64,000 nt of DNA from Nemertoderma westbladi. Lineage: Eukaryota > Xenacoelomorpha > Nemertodermatida > Nemertodermatidae. A program made the position numbers and the translations under genes. The first letter of the stretch is position 1. Every line of letters begins with the position of its first letter. Location: contig JAUCBJ010007664.1 in assembly GCA_032718475.1 (NCBI GenBank), positions 1-64,000 of the forward strand. Direction: 5' to 3'. The notes beneath the pieces were generated by a model, which saw nothing but the letters and a program-made list of their open reading frames with translations, was not told the origin of the DNA and did not search any database. Below are positions 33,368-46,287 of the stretch, piece after piece.

Positions 33368-36300
33368 CCCTCAATATACCAGAGAAAATAGGGGTCCATA
33401 TAGACCCCAGTTCTTAATTAGCAAGATTTAATGGTTGTTGTTGTCTGTATTCATTACTAAATGTAAACTATACATTATTTAAAGACGAAGGAACACTTCC
33501 TATTTATTATTTATGAACAATTTATATATTTTATTATTTATTGTTGATTATTATTTATAAGATAGTATAACGAAAAATATATAGAGATGACAATATTAAT
33601 CCAATATAATGATTGTGCTGTAATATTAGACAAAAATGTCGGAAAGAAGAGCACAGAAACGTACAATAAGAAATATTTTCGATTTGAATATTCTCGAAAA
33701 TCAAATTAATGTTCCTAAAGAAATGTTTATTCAACAATCTGGACATAAGAAAGTGACATGATTCGCACAAAGGCCCTTTTCACATTTTCTACAACAAGAC
33801 ACACATTTCGAGGGCAAAGATGGCAACGTTTTTCTTCTTTGGCTCCTCTGGGAGAGCTGGTAGAGACCATTTAGTGGTTGAAGTAGTTAGTGTTACATGC
33901 GCCATTGATTTCGATAGTTCCAATAGGAAACGTTTTTGCCTCTGTCCTGATCGCCTCTGATATTCTGGATGAATGCTAAAAATGCTATATTGATAGTATA
34001 TATAGTACTACATATATTAGCAAAAATAGTGCGAAGCAGTACAGGGGTTAAAACAAGTGCTTTGGCTTGATTCTTGGTCATACCACCGTCCAATCCATCA
34101 CTACAACAAAAAAGAAGGGCCATACACGATATACACAGTCCAAACTGAACAATGAAAACCGCATTTGTATGGAGACAAACATTTTTTTATATCTACCATT
34201 CCATATCTACCATTCCATATCTACCATATTACTCAGTACATACAGTACATTTCAACTTTCAATAATTTTTATTGTCTAAAAACCTATGAATGAAATCTAA
34301 ATAAATGAATGGAAAAACAAAGGAACATACATACCTTAGAAACAATACAAGAGCATTGTAGGCTGCAATGTTTAGCAGGTTCATGAAAATAATCATGGGC
34401 CATTGTCTGGATTTACAAATGCAATTATACATTGGCATGAGTTGGTCCAGGGTATCTACACCACACTTCCCTTTATTGTACTCCAAAATAACCTCTGGTT
34501 TTTTGTGTTCCATTTCCGAAACGGAATCGGAGAGGTTAGAGGTTGACAACAGAAGAACTGCTTTCTTCTTTTTTGGTACATACGACACCAGAGGTAAATT
34601 ATTTTGAAATCCAAACAGTGTGGATTTGTTTGCCAACATCTCTTTTGGAATTTCAGGTTTATTTTTCTTTATAGTTCCAGTCATTATGAGCTGACGCCCA
34701 AGAAGTATGCGAGCTAGGTTGACACTGGTAAAGAAATTATCCATAAAAAATTGTCTTCCAGAGCCAGTCAACACGTTGGTCAGTTCCAAGACTACTCGCT
34801 GTCCCTGTTGTTTTTCTGGTGCATTTCCAGTTCTACCAATATATGGCAGTAAATTCAAGCAATACTTCGTCTCAGTATCAGTTAGTGCCCACAACGTTAT
34901 GCCATATTTACCAGGTTTCGATGGTATGTACATCTTGAAACCACATCAACCTCTAAATGTGACCTGTTCGTTCATCAACTGTCACGGTGGCACCAACCTT
35001 GTATGCTTTTTTGAAATTACATACAACCTGATTGAATATACTCCTGATCAGAGAAAATTTATCATCATGATTTCGTAGTTCACGATCATCAAAACGAATA
35101 CAGGACATCAATTCTGTAAATCGATTGCGTGACATTGCCCTATTAAAAAATGGATGGCCATCTTCCTCACTCCACAGCTCAGAGACCCTAGTCCTGTTTT
35201 CATGATAAGCACCAGCTAATAAAAGCACTGCATAAAAACGATACTGTTCCTCAGCAGTTGTAGGGTTCCAATTATTAGGGTTCTTCTTTTTCCCTTCTAT
35301 ATTTGTGCAGTCCACAATTTGTTGGACTATTGGCAGGGGAATGAAAATCTTGAAAGCATGCTCAGGACTTTCACCATAAACCTTTTTCACATCTCTTGTG
35401 TGTCCTTGTGATTCACGGAGTATATTGTGCCCTTGGCCTACGGTTACTGGGTTCAGGGAAAGGTGCTTTCATCCATGTTTCTTGCCCATTCTTTGAAACA
35501 AAATTGTTCGAAAGTGTTTAACTAAGTTCACCAGTTTCCACTTCCGAATCAGTATCACTATAGTCATCATCGACTGGATCATCAATAATTTCATCAGGTC
35601 CAGAACCATTACTTTCGTCTTCGAGTGGAGCCTCTATAACTTCGTCTGGCCCAGATCCAATACTTCCATCATCAGAGGGATCAGAGGTCGGAAAGATTGT
35701 CGACAAAAACTTTCTGTATAGCTTCTTGTGTAGTAGGCCTATATGTATGCTGTGATCGCTGTGCCATATATATGTGCTAGGCTAAACAATAAATTGAAAA
35801 AACATTCAAAAGTAGGTTTTAGGTTTGTACCTAAACAGTTGAAACAATAGAGCGATAGAGGCCTATAGGACTTGGCCAGGTGATCATTATTTTATTATTA
35901 TCGAACAGTCATAATATTGGAGGACCATTTATAGTTGCTATACTAGTTGCTGTGTATGGACATAGTTGCTATGCTATTTAAACATCAATACTGTAATATA
36001 TTATATTATAATATAAATAATAAGAAAAGCAAGCCACGAATGAAACCGTACAGTAATACAAATTTATTCCATATACCTGCAATGTAGGCATACAATTATT
36101 ATTAGGCCTAATTCAAAAGGGGCTACTTTACAGTATACATCAATGTTTATTGGGTTTCAAAATAGAAAACCTCACCTGATTGGATGAAATTACTGCCTCC
36201 AGCTTACCATAACATAGGCAGGGGGACACCCTTGAGTGTATTGTATGAGTTACTAATGTTGATAATGATAGGGGTATTATGTTTCCGTAGATTTGTATAG

Positions 36301-36545
36301 GGAGACTCAGAGCCAATTTATACAGGGGGTCCATATGGACCCCTTGGTAAACAACACGAGTACATTTTCAGGCACCAATATCTGTGAGCCTTCTAAGTCA
36401 AACTATGTTATTTTAATGTAATAATGTAGGGAACAGAATAACAAAAGCTGGTCAGGAGCCATAATTAATAATATAAAATATTTATAACATAGTAATAATT
36501 TGAAACTCCTATGGGGTCCATATGGACCCCACGGTATATTAAGGG
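33368..36545 (-). mobile_element. piggyBac element with intact TTAA-flanked ends
   Basis: A 3,178-bp element flanked by TTAA at 33,364-33,367 and 36,546-36,549. The tips are CCCTCAATATACC on the left and the complement CCCTTAATATACC on the right, the classic CCCT start of piggyBac TIRs. The palindrome GGGGTCCATATGGACCCC occurs just inside both ends (about 33,390, with one mismatch, and about 36,512) and again at about 36,327, a likely transposase-binding repeat. The transposase is on the minus strand and broken. Intact ends could still be recognised by an enzyme supplied from elsewhere. Confidence 0.92.
33700..35706 (-). pseudogene. piggyBac transposase, frameshifted
   Basis: N-terminus at 35,706 (MSTIFPTSDPSDD) is the acidic low-complexity region normal for the family. 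The frame resumes at 35,390 (IFIPLPIVQQIVDCTN, WNPTTAEEQYRFYAVLLLAG, MSRNRFTELMSCIRFDD) and reaches the first catalytic Asp in TVDER at about 34,970. There a 4-base tandem duplication (GAAC twice) shifts the frame, and a nearby CGA-to-TGA type stop follows. The next frame (34,933-34,259) holds the rest of the catalytic domain: KMYIPSKPGKYG, RQFFMDNFFTSVNLA (second Asp), and NKGKCGVDTLDQ (third Asp). The C-terminal Cys-rich finger is detectable but scrambled near 33,740-33,830. DDE_Tnp_1_7 family. Confidence 0.92.
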
Positions 36546-36549
36546 TTAA

Positions 36550-37865
36550 GGACTACAAACAAGGGGGTACATTTGTCACTAGTGATGACATTACATCCAA
36601 CATTTCTCTAAGACCGCATAAGGTCCCGATTAATTTGCCTATGGTCTGAGGGAGAGAGAGAGAGAAAGAGTAACTAAACACAGACTTACTGAACCTGGCA
36701 AGCAAACTAACAAACTGCTACTCAATATTTGGCTCCCTCTCCTTTGAATAGCATTACTATTTTTATCAGCACCCACTGGTATTTTTATCATTGCCTCTTT
36801 GGCCTTTTTTGTTTATGTCAATTTTTGAGCACCTGGGCTATGGCAGAGTAAAACAATCCCACATAAAAAGTCGGGAGGTATGGGGAATCATGCCCGATAA
36901 ATGCATCCGAACTAGAACACTTTATTTGTTCTAGAACATTTTTTTCGAAAAAAAATTATATAGTACATTGATCGTTATACAAGCCTTATTAAAAAAAAAA
37001 TACTGTATTTTGGCAGCCATCTATATTTTGTATAAAAAAACTAGCTAGTACATAATTACTTGCTACACTGACTATCTAATAAAAATTACTAGCTACCATG
37101 ATTTATAAAATATTCCAGACAAATTTAATTGTGGATTAAATTATAATTTTAATAAAAAGTACTAGCTAACACAAAATCAAACAGTAATACTAATTAGTAC
37201 TTTAGCAATTTAGTGGGCATGACTGTAAAATCATTCCTGCAAAATTTATTGATAAACACTATACCGTTCATGTAGGAATAGGCGATCATGCCAGGAACAT
37301 TAGAATAACCAGTCAGCTAGTAGCAGTGAAAATTCATCAGAACGGATCCTAGTTAGCTTAGGATCCCAGTTCACTCAGTCAGTCAGACAACTATTAATTC
37401 GTAAATTATTTACAGGAAGTAACCTCTCGGTTTCTAAATTATTATTTTATTGTTCACAAAAAATTATGCCCATTTATTCAAGCAGATATCCACTATTTGT
37501 TCATTGAACTATGCATGGAAGTATATAGTAAATGTTTTGTGATTTAAGGTAGTAGGTAATAATGATGATTGTCATGAATAATAATAGGACTGATGCCGGA
37601 TGCGCAGCAGACATCATTGAGAATTACCATAAAAAAAATCGTTTCCAGGAACGGCATATCCATTGACAGTATATCCATTTCTGCTCTATATTTTAGAATT
37701 ATTTTACTGCTGAAAATGATTGTATTTTACATGACTCCATTATATGATAAATATATAATGCCATTTGAACGCCTATATTTATGATGCACTATTTTGCCTT
37801 TTTCATTTCAGGCACATCAAACTATATTTTTGCTTGAGATCATTATAGTGTTGTTATATATATTA
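36550..37865. other. AT-rich spacer, no gene seen
   Basis: No gene recognised. It includes a short GAGA tract (36,650-36,667) and AT-rich low complexity. Confidence 0.45.
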
Positions 37866-38146
37866 GATATATATATATATGTACGTTCGGCCTAAAGGGC
37901 CATAGATATGTATCTTTGAAATGAAGGGTATTATGTACCTATATAACACTGAATGGAAGTAAAAAGGGCCATTAGTATATCTACATATCTCGTGTATATA
38001 TGTTCCTACATATACCATTTTAATATACATACATAAAGATGAAAAAACGAGCGAAAGGGCCAACTTATATATCTATAAAGTGAGATATGTAGGTATAGTG
38101 TACCTATATAACTCAATGGCCCTATCTTATTTCTCTTCATTCTTAC

Positions 38147-41100
38147 AGTTCAGTTTATTTGTAAGATCAATTTGGATGCAAATGGGCCACTGTAAATGAT
38201 GTATATTTGTGGCCCTAATGTAAATCATCTCATTCTTTATGATAGTAAAGGTGGCCCTTTTCCCGTTCATTTAATTTAATAAATCAATTTTGAAACAAAT
38301 GGGCCAGTCAAACTTTCTCAAAAAATGACATGAATAGTAACATGAATTGTAAGACTTGCAATGTAATTACCACAGTTAACCAAACTAAAATAATAAAAGT
38401 AAAAATAATAAGCATTATTTTTGTTTGAACATAATTTTATGTATGGTTGATATATCTTCTTGAAATTTGGTAAGAGTGACCTACACCTACAAGCATTGCT
38501 TATTTAGAAATTATAAATTCAGACAGACTTTAAAGTTCCCCTGTCTGCCGCTAGGGGGGCGTATTGACAGAATCGTAGAAGTAGCTGTGTAATTATAGAA
38601 CCAACCATCAGATTCCATCTGAAATTTGGTAGGAGTGAACAAGGAGAATTGCATAATTATAAATTCTATGCCTAGACGGACTTTTATAGTTCTTATGGTC
38701 GTTATTCGTTACTATGTTCTAGCTCTAAAGAGCCTTGTCCATAAATATCTCCATGGCGCTACAGTATGGCCCTAATGCTGTTAAGCTCATTGTATTTCAT
38801 TCTGGCCCTTTTTCAGCTCAGTTTATTGGTAAGATCAATTTGGATGCAAAAGGCCACTGTAAAAGATGTATATTTGTGGCCCTAATGTAAATCATCTCAT
38901 TCTTTATGATAGTAAAGGTGGCCCTTGTCCCGTTCATTTAATTTAATAAATCAATTTTGAATCAAATGGGCCAGTCAAACTTTCTCAAAAAATGACATGA
39001 ATAGTAACATGATTTGTAAGACTTGCAATGTAATATTTACCTCAGTTAACCTAAAACTAAAATAATGTAGATTTTAATAAACATTATTTTTGTTTGAACA
39101 TATTTTATGTACTGTACGGTTAGACTTTCAAGTTCCCATGTCTTCAACGGGCAGTTATCGCCGTTGCTTAAGTAGAAATTATACACACAGACAGACTTTA
39201 AAGTTCCCCTGTCTGCCGCTAGGCGGGCGAATTGACAGAATCGTAGAAGTAGCTGTGTAATTATAGAACCAACCATCAGATTCAATCTGAAATTTGGTAT
39301 GAGTGAACAAGGAGAATTGCATAATTATAAATTCTATGCCTAGACGGACTTTTATAGTTCTTATGGTCGTTATTCGTTACTATGTTCTAGCTCTAAAGAG
39401 CCTTGACCATAAATATCTCCATGGCGCTACAGTATGGCCCTAATGCTGTTAAGCTCATTGTATTTCATTCTGGCCCTTTTTCAGCTCAGTTTATTGGTAA
39501 GATCAATTTGGATGCAAAAGGCCACTGTAAAAGATGTATATTTGTGGCCCTAATGTAAATCATCTCATTCTTTATGATAGTAAAGGTGGCCCTTGTCCCG
39601 TTCATTTAATTTAATAAATCAATTTTGAATCAAATGGGCCAGTCAAACTTTCTCAAAAAATGACATGAATAGTAACATGATTTGTAAGACTTGCAATGTA
39701 ATATTTACCTCAGTTAACCTAAAACTAAAATAATGTAGATTTTAATAAACATTATTTTTGTTTGAACATATTTTATGTACTGTACGGTTAGACTTTCAAG
39801 TTCCCATGTCTTCAACGGGCAGTTATCGCCGTTGCTTAAGTAGAAATTATACACACAGACAGACTTTAAAGTTCCCCTGTCTGCCGCTAGGCGGGCGAAT
39901 TGACAGAATCGTAGAAGTAGCTGTGTAATTATAGAACCAACCATCAGATTCAATCTGAAATTTGGTATGAGTGAACAAGGAGAATTGCATAATTATAAAT
40001 TCTATGCCTAGACGGACTTTTATAGTTCTTATGGTCGTTATTCGTTACTATGTTCTAGCTCTAAAGAGCCTTGACCATAAATATCTCCATGGCGCTACAG
40101 TATGGCCCTAATGCTGTTAAGCTCATTGTATTTCATTCTGGCCCTTTTTCATCTCAGTTTATTGGTAAGATCAATTTGGATGCAAAAGGCCACTGTAAAA
40201 GATGTATATTTGTGGCCCTAATGTAAATCATCTCATTCTTTATGATTGTAAAGGTGGCCCTTTTCCCGTTCATTTAATTTATTAGCAAGTCGTAGGACTT
40301 GATTACTGTAAGAATTGTTGGCTGATTGACTGGCTGGCTGGCTGACTGGCTGGCTGGCTGGCTGATCTACAGCCAAAACTACTCTAACGATTTTGATGAA
40401 ATTTTCACAGCGGCTAGATACCGCGATTCTAAGGTCCCTGGTATGTTCCGCTATTTCGTCCATGAGCCGTGGGCTCGAAAAATAGACATAAACGAAAAAA
40501 CGCCATAGGCGCAATGGTAAAATAACACCAATGACAGCTTGTTGATGGAATTTACATTTGATTGATGACTTCCGACTTGCTTAACGGCGTCTTGACGCCG
40601 TCTCTAGTTAAATCAATTTTGAATGAAATGGGCCAGTCAAACTTTCTCAAAAAATGACATGAATAGTAACATGATTTGTAAGACTTGCAATGTAATATTT
40701 ACCTCAGTTAACCTAAAACTAAAATAATGTAGATTTTAATAAACATTATTTTTGTTTGAACATATTTTATGTACTGTACGGTTAGACTTTCAAGTTTCCA
40801 TGTCTTCAACGGGCAGTTATCGCCGTTGCTTAAGTAGAAATTATACACACAGACAGACTTTAAAGTGCACCTGTCTGCCGCTAGGGAGGCGAATTGACAG
40901 AAACTTAGAAGTAGTTGTGTAATTATAGAACCAACCATCAGATTCCATCTGAAATTTGGTAGGAGTGAACAAGGAGAATTGCATAATTATAAATTCTATG
41001 CCTAGACGGACTTTTATTGTTCTTATGTTCGTTATTCGTTACTATGTTCTAGCTCTAAAGAGCCTTGTCCTTAAATATCTCCATGGCGATACAGTATGGC

Positions 41101-41670
41101 CCTAATGCTGTTAAGCTCATTGTATTTCATTCTGGCCCTTTTTCATCTCAGTTTATTGGTAAGATCAATTTGGATGCAAAAGGCCACTGTAAAAGATGTA
41201 TATTTGTGGCCCTAATGTAAATCATCTCATTCTTTATGATAGTAAAGGTGGCCCTTTTCCCGTTCATTTAATTTAATAAATCAATTTTGAAACAAATGGG
41301 CCAGTCAAACTTTCTCAAAAAATGACATGAATAGTAATATGAATTGTAAGACTTGCAATGTAATTACCACAGTTAACCAAACTAAAATAATAAAAGTTTT
41401 AATAATGCATTATTTTTGTTTGAACATAATTTTATGTATGGTTGATATATCTTCTTGAAATTTGGTAAGAGTGACCTACACCTACAAGCATTGCTTATTT
41501 AGAAATTCTAAATTCAGACAGACTTTAAAGTTCCCCTGTCTGCCGCTGGGGGGGGGGGCGAATTGACAGAATCGTAAAGGTACTGTAGCTGTGTAATTGT
41601 AGAACCAACCATCAGATTCCATCTGAAATTTGGTAGGAGTGACCTAGGAGCATTGCATAATTAGAAATTA
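38147..41670. repeat. 668-bp tandem repeat array, five units
   Basis: Units start at about 38,147, 38,816, 39,484, 40,153 and 41,148 with the shared opening CAGTTTATTGGTAAGATCAA. Units 2 and 3 are nearly identical, so a recent duplication is likely; units 1 and 5 are more diverged. Unit 4 is about 327 bases longer because of the Helitron-like insertion at 40,282. Each unit has several GGGCCA/TGGCCC words. The identical minus-strand ORF (starting MNLMVGSIITQ) in three units is a by-product of the repeat and is too short and simple to call a gene. Confidence 0.92.
40282..40608 (+). mobile_element. Short Helitron/Helentron-like element (non-autonomous)
   Basis: A 327-bp insertion whose borders are defined by the neighbouring uninterrupted 668-bp units. 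It begins TTAGCAAGTCGTAGGACTT. The sequence CCGACTTGCTT near the right end is the complement of its start, forming subterminal inverted repeats. This is followed by a GGCGTC-TTGA-GACGCC hairpin and the end CTCTAGT. A hairpin a few bases before CTAG is Helitron-like, and insertion next to T with inverted subterminal repeats resembles Helentron-associated elements. It contains a GGCTG/ACTGGCT microsatellite at 40,319-40,362 and no gene. Confidence 0.72.
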
Positions 41671-42480
41671 TTGGTGAGTTTGTCGCCGAGGCTACTCTAC
41701 GGGGTCGAAAGAAGTCAACAAAGCGGGCCATCATAGCTCAGATCCGCGAACGCGAAATAACTACACTTGATCCCGACACAGGGGATGTGAATTGGTGCTA
41801 CAAAATAATTATTTATTACATGGTAAAAAAAGTAGAATTTTTTTTCATTATTCTCAAGGCATTTTATTTACCGAGCGCCAGCGAGGTTAATAAAGGGTCG
41901 AGAGAATATTGAAAAAAAAATGTTCTACGTCTTTTTCCCCATGTAATACGTAATTGTATTCTTAAATTGGTACTTTTTTGTTGCTTAATTCGTTAATAAA
42001 ATATAGAGCGATATAGTGTTACAATATAAATATAACTATAGTACTTTACTATATTGCTTCCATTGTTACTGCGATTCAAATTATTGTACTCTTCAACTCC
42101 TGATGCTGCCTTATTCAATGTTAAAATGATTTTGTGTTCTCGAATATTTTGTGGAAATATTTCACTGTTGGGTAGCTATTTGTATATTAGTTATATTTAT
42201 TTATTAGTTATATTTGTATATTAGTTGTTTTAGCTTTTAGATACTCCGTTTAATATAGTCAGTTGTTTTAGCTTTTAGATACTCTGTTGAAAAGTCAGTT
42301 GTTTTAGCTATTAGATACTCCGTTTAATATAGTCAGTTGTTCAATACTCCGTTTTATATGCGGGTCTCGGTCTACGGTTAAGCGGTGCGGTTGGTGAATG
42401 CTGGGTGAACCTAGCTTTTGTTAGCTTTTAACCCTTTCAGTACCTAACTGGAAATTATTCAAATCCCCAAGTGCCCAAGT
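41671..42480. other. Spacer with a short palindrome
   Basis: Inverted repeat at about 41,819-41,945 (ACATGGTAAAAAAAGTAGAA paired with TTCTACGTCTTTTTCCCCATGT-like sequence), possibly a tiny MITE. Short direct repeats of GTTTTAGCTTTTAGATACTC lie at 42,226-42,330. No gene seen. Confidence 0.5.
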
Positions 42481-42484
42481 CTAA

Positions 42485-43260
42485 TTCATGAATTTCTGAA
42501 GTCTGTCTGTCTTTCTGTCAGTTTGTCTGTCAAGACTTTAGAAATAGTAAAATCTACTAACATTCTCCCTATAGGGGTTTCCTGCTCAAGGATTTCATTT
42601 CCGCTGTCAGTTTTCACTTTTGACCCTATCCAGACTGTCTGTCAGTCTGTCTGTCGGTCTATCTGTCAGTCTGTCCGTCAAAAATATAAGGAATCGCATT
42701 AGCTAATTAAAATTCTCGCTAAGGGGGTTTTCCTGGTCAAGGATTTCATTTCCGAGGTCAGTTTTAACTTTTCACCCCATCCAGTCTGTCTGTCGGTCTG
42801 TCTGTCGGTCAGTCTGTCCGTCAAAAATATAAGGAATTACATTAGCTAATTAAAATTATCGCTATGGGGGTTTTCCTGGTCAAGGATTTCATTTCCGAGG
42901 TCAGTTTTAACTTTTCACCATATCCAGTCTGTCTGTCGGTCTGTCTGTCGGTCAGTCTGTCCGTCAAAAATATAAGGAATTACATTAGCTAATTAAAATT
43001 ATCGCTATGGGGGTTTTCCTGGTCAAGGATTTCATTTCCGCTGTCAGTTTTCACTTTTTACCCTATCCAGACTGTCTGTCGGTCTGTCTGTCGACTGTCT
43101 GTCAGTCTGTCCGTCAAAAATATAAGGAATCACGTTAGCTAATTAAAATTATCGCTATGGGGGTTTTCCTGGTCAAGGATGTCATTTCCGCTGCCAGTTT
43201 TCACTTTTGACCCTATCCAGACCGTCTGTCGGTCTGGTCTGACGGTCAGTCTGTCAAATT
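42485..43260. repeat. 144-bp tandem repeat with embedded TGTC microsatellite
   Basis: Five units of roughly 144 bases. Each has CCGTCAAAAATATAAGGAAT, TTAGCTAATTAAAATTATCG, GGGGGTTTTCCTGGTCAAGG and a variable CTGTCTGTCGGT tract. Units 2-4 are most alike. Non-coding. Confidence 0.88.
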
Positions 43261-43636
43261 TGAAAACTAACAACAGGGTTTACCTTATTGCTGCAGCCTG
43301 GCAGTCTGTAAGCAGGTCTGCAGTAGGCGTACCGTAGTTAAATTACAGTAGATACAAGCTGAAATGCGCCGCTAACATATAGAAAGAAGCATGTACTTAA
43401 TGGTCCAGCAACATTTTCCCTTCTTAGAAATCGAATAAATGTCACGGAACAGACGTATGTGTCAAGGCGCTCTACCCATGGATCAGACGTATGTGCCATG
43501 GTACCGAAAGGGTGAATGCTAACAAGCTAACCTTTGTATCAATAAATTAAATAAATAACTAAATAGAAAATAATATTTACAATAAACAAGAAAGTTCTAA
43601 GATTTAGTTCTATAGAATAAACCACATGACACCCCC

Positions 43637-43659
43637 TCCCCCCCCCCCCCCCCCCCCCC
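43637..43659. repeat. Poly-C run
   Basis: About 22 C (one T just before it). Comparable to the runs at 1,255 and 4,472. It is followed by a CACCACCACC tract at 43,813-43,828. Confidence 0.8.
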
Positions 43660-43969
43660 AAAGTGCAAAAACAGCAGTTTTGTCACAAATTTATATCTAG
43701 ACCCTCTTCCTCATTAATCGTGATGACATTTATAAATCTATAAATATTTATAAAAATATCTTGCCATCGTAAATTGGTGGCCTATTTAGTTCTCTAGCAT
43801 TGTCCACATGACACCACCACCACCACCCCAGTAATAATTAGAACCAGTCATTCGATTCATCTGATATTTGGTAGGAGTGGTAAGTCTCGTGCTGCGCGAA
43901 TACTCCAGCCCGTATGTGCAAGATAAGGTTGATATCGACTTCGACTAATACCGCTAATTAATATTTTTT

Positions 43970-44640
43970 TCAGTTAATTTGATTAGGTACTAATCAATTT
44001 GGATTGAAATCGGGCCGTTTTAATCAATGTATATTTATGGCCCTAATGTTGTTAATCTCATTCTTTATGATAGTAAAAATGGCCCCTTCTTCGGGTCATT
44101 TTATTTAATAAATCAATTTTGAAACAAGTGGGCCACTCAAATTCTCAGCTCAGTTTATTTGTAGGATCAAATTGGATTCAAAAGGGCCACTGTATAATGG
44201 CCCTAATGTTATTTATCTCATTTTCAGTTCGGCCCGTTTCCTTCTCAACTAATTTGATAAATTTCATATGAAGTCACATCAAATAGGGCCTGTTATGGCC
44301 CTTTCTTTCTTCACTATATAGTAAGCTCAGTTCGGGCCAATGATATATTATTCCAGACAGTAAGAGGGCCAATTTTGGCAAATTTTGGCCCTTTTGACTT
44401 TTTTGGCCCTAATTCCATTTTATACATTTTGGTAAGTGGCCCGAAAATTGTGTTTTCATTTAGTAATAAAATGAAGGTGCATAACTTTTTAGAGGAAGGA
44501 TATACACAAAGGGCCATCCAAGCCCGTTTGCGGTTTCGGGCTAAAGGGCCAAAAAGGGGCTAAAGGGCCACTTTTTAATACCCCCCAAGTCGCAATAGGG
44601 CCACTTTTGATATACAAAAGTGGCCCTTCAGCCCGAACGT
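43970..44640. repeat. Diverged GGCC-rich repeat copies
   Basis: Relatives of the 668-bp units, for example CCCTAATGTTGTTAATCTCA with TTCTTTATGATAGTAAA at about 44,040, and AATAAATCAATTTTGAAACA at about 44,108. They are followed by a dense series of GGGCCA/TGGCCC words. The right end (44,618-44,645) is an inverted match to 37,878-37,902 (ACGTTCGGCCTAAAGGGCCA). A short plus-strand ORF (44,375-44,563) contains FLEEGYTQRAIQARL, which resembles the first helix-turn-helix of Tc1-type transposases, but it is too short to assign. Confidence 0.65.
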
Positions 44641-44645
44641 ATATC

Positions 44646-46287
44646 TATATATATATAATATATATACTAAAATTTAATTTTTAACTTTTAAATTAAATAT
44701 AATAACGATTTATAGTAAGTTAATTATAAATAAAAAGCAATGGTCAGTTCGGTCAGAACTTACATAGCTAACCAGTTCTTGTCACTACAAAGCTTCGCAC
44801 TATAATCTTATAGATTATAAGTCTTGAAGTAAATATTTATTTATTATCAAACCATTGACCAATTAATACGTCATCCGCCCCCATCCGCCAAAATCATGAA
44901 ACATTTACCCCACTTTGCCCCATCTTAGCCATTTTTATGCTTTTGTAAAATTTTATGTTGGCTTTTTTTAAGCATAACAGACTAAATATGTATTTTTCTT
45001 CAAATAAATCTAAAATGATTTTTTTTACTTTTTCATATTATTTATAAACATTTTGAGTTATAAAAGTCATAAATACTCGATATAAGCGCAAGATACTAGT
45101 GGAGGTATCTTAAAAGTATTACTGCATAATACTTGTATTATAGTTTGTTAGTAGTTTGTCGACCGAGCAATCTCTATTGCTTCAAATTATATGATTACCA
45201 AAACAGCTGCACATCGGATGGTTACAACCAGTACAATACTATTTCCGACTCAAAATAGCGGCATTGTATGATAATTGCATTGTGTTTTAGGTTAAATTTA
45301 CACCAATTACTTGTACTAATGGAGACGCGGTTCCGTTCCGTAATAACTATAATAATTGGTCAGCTTATTACTTCTTTCCTATCGGACAATGCCACACACA
45401 AACACACCCGCATCCAGAATTCGTTGGCCCTTTTCTATATTTGAATTGTAATTCGTCTTCTTCTCTCGGTCGAAAAGTCCCATAGTGTAACATGATTTAT
45501 GCAACATTCTTATTGAAATAACTTAAATCTCAGAACTCACTCTCAAACAAGTTTGATGGTTTTTATGTCAACCGGAACTTACACTTTTGTTGGGGTTTGG
45601 GATGTATTTGCTGTATTGACTTTGACTAGGATATTTTCCCTGAATCTGGAGTACTCGAGTGTCCACTGCCCAGGGATACTTTGTACATCTTTGTACACAC
45701 ATTTACGATAAATATTTGTGATGTCTATAAAACATTGTGTCTTTTACTTTGGTTTTATTATGTATAGTTGGGTAACTGCAGGCCTAAAAATCAAATTTCT
45801 ATGAACTTTTAGTCACGTTTGGGTGTAATTACTAATAAAATAAAAAAGTATCGTGCAGATAAAAATAACTGAACGTTTCCACTACGCCATCGTTAGCAAA
45901 ATACGAATAATGTGATTCGAATCTGTAATTAATAGTTGAACGCAAATAAAAAGCCTCAACTCCCACTGCTAATAAATAATTAAAATAATATAACACGAAA
46001 GTTTAACGTATTATTAAATTGTATTTATTAGATGTTTGTAACACTTATTATAATTCTACACCAGCACTATATGTATGAAACATTAATAAATAATTAGTTA
46101 TGATACTCAAATGTTAAATTAATATTATAATATCCGGTAAAAAATAGAATTACATTGAAAAGGGATTGGGTTGACATAACAAGGACGGTGCAAGGACCGA
46201 GAAAGAGATAAGCTCAAAGCAAAATAAACATGTAATCAACGAATTTGTAACTAAGTTAGTTAGTGAGAACTTTACTTGAGGCCATAA
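44646..46287. other. AT-rich spacer and probable 3' flank of the TOM1-like gene
   Basis: No other gene seen. On the minus strand an AATAAA signal lies at 46,029-46,024, about 260 bases after the TOM1-like stop codon, and is a plausible polyadenylation signal. Confidence 0.45.

Noticed and set aside
39046-40938. A repeated 76-79 codon gene family (MNLMVGSIITQ)
   Set aside because: The copies are simply the same ORF in tandem 668-bp units, lost in diverged units, with no domain or splice context.
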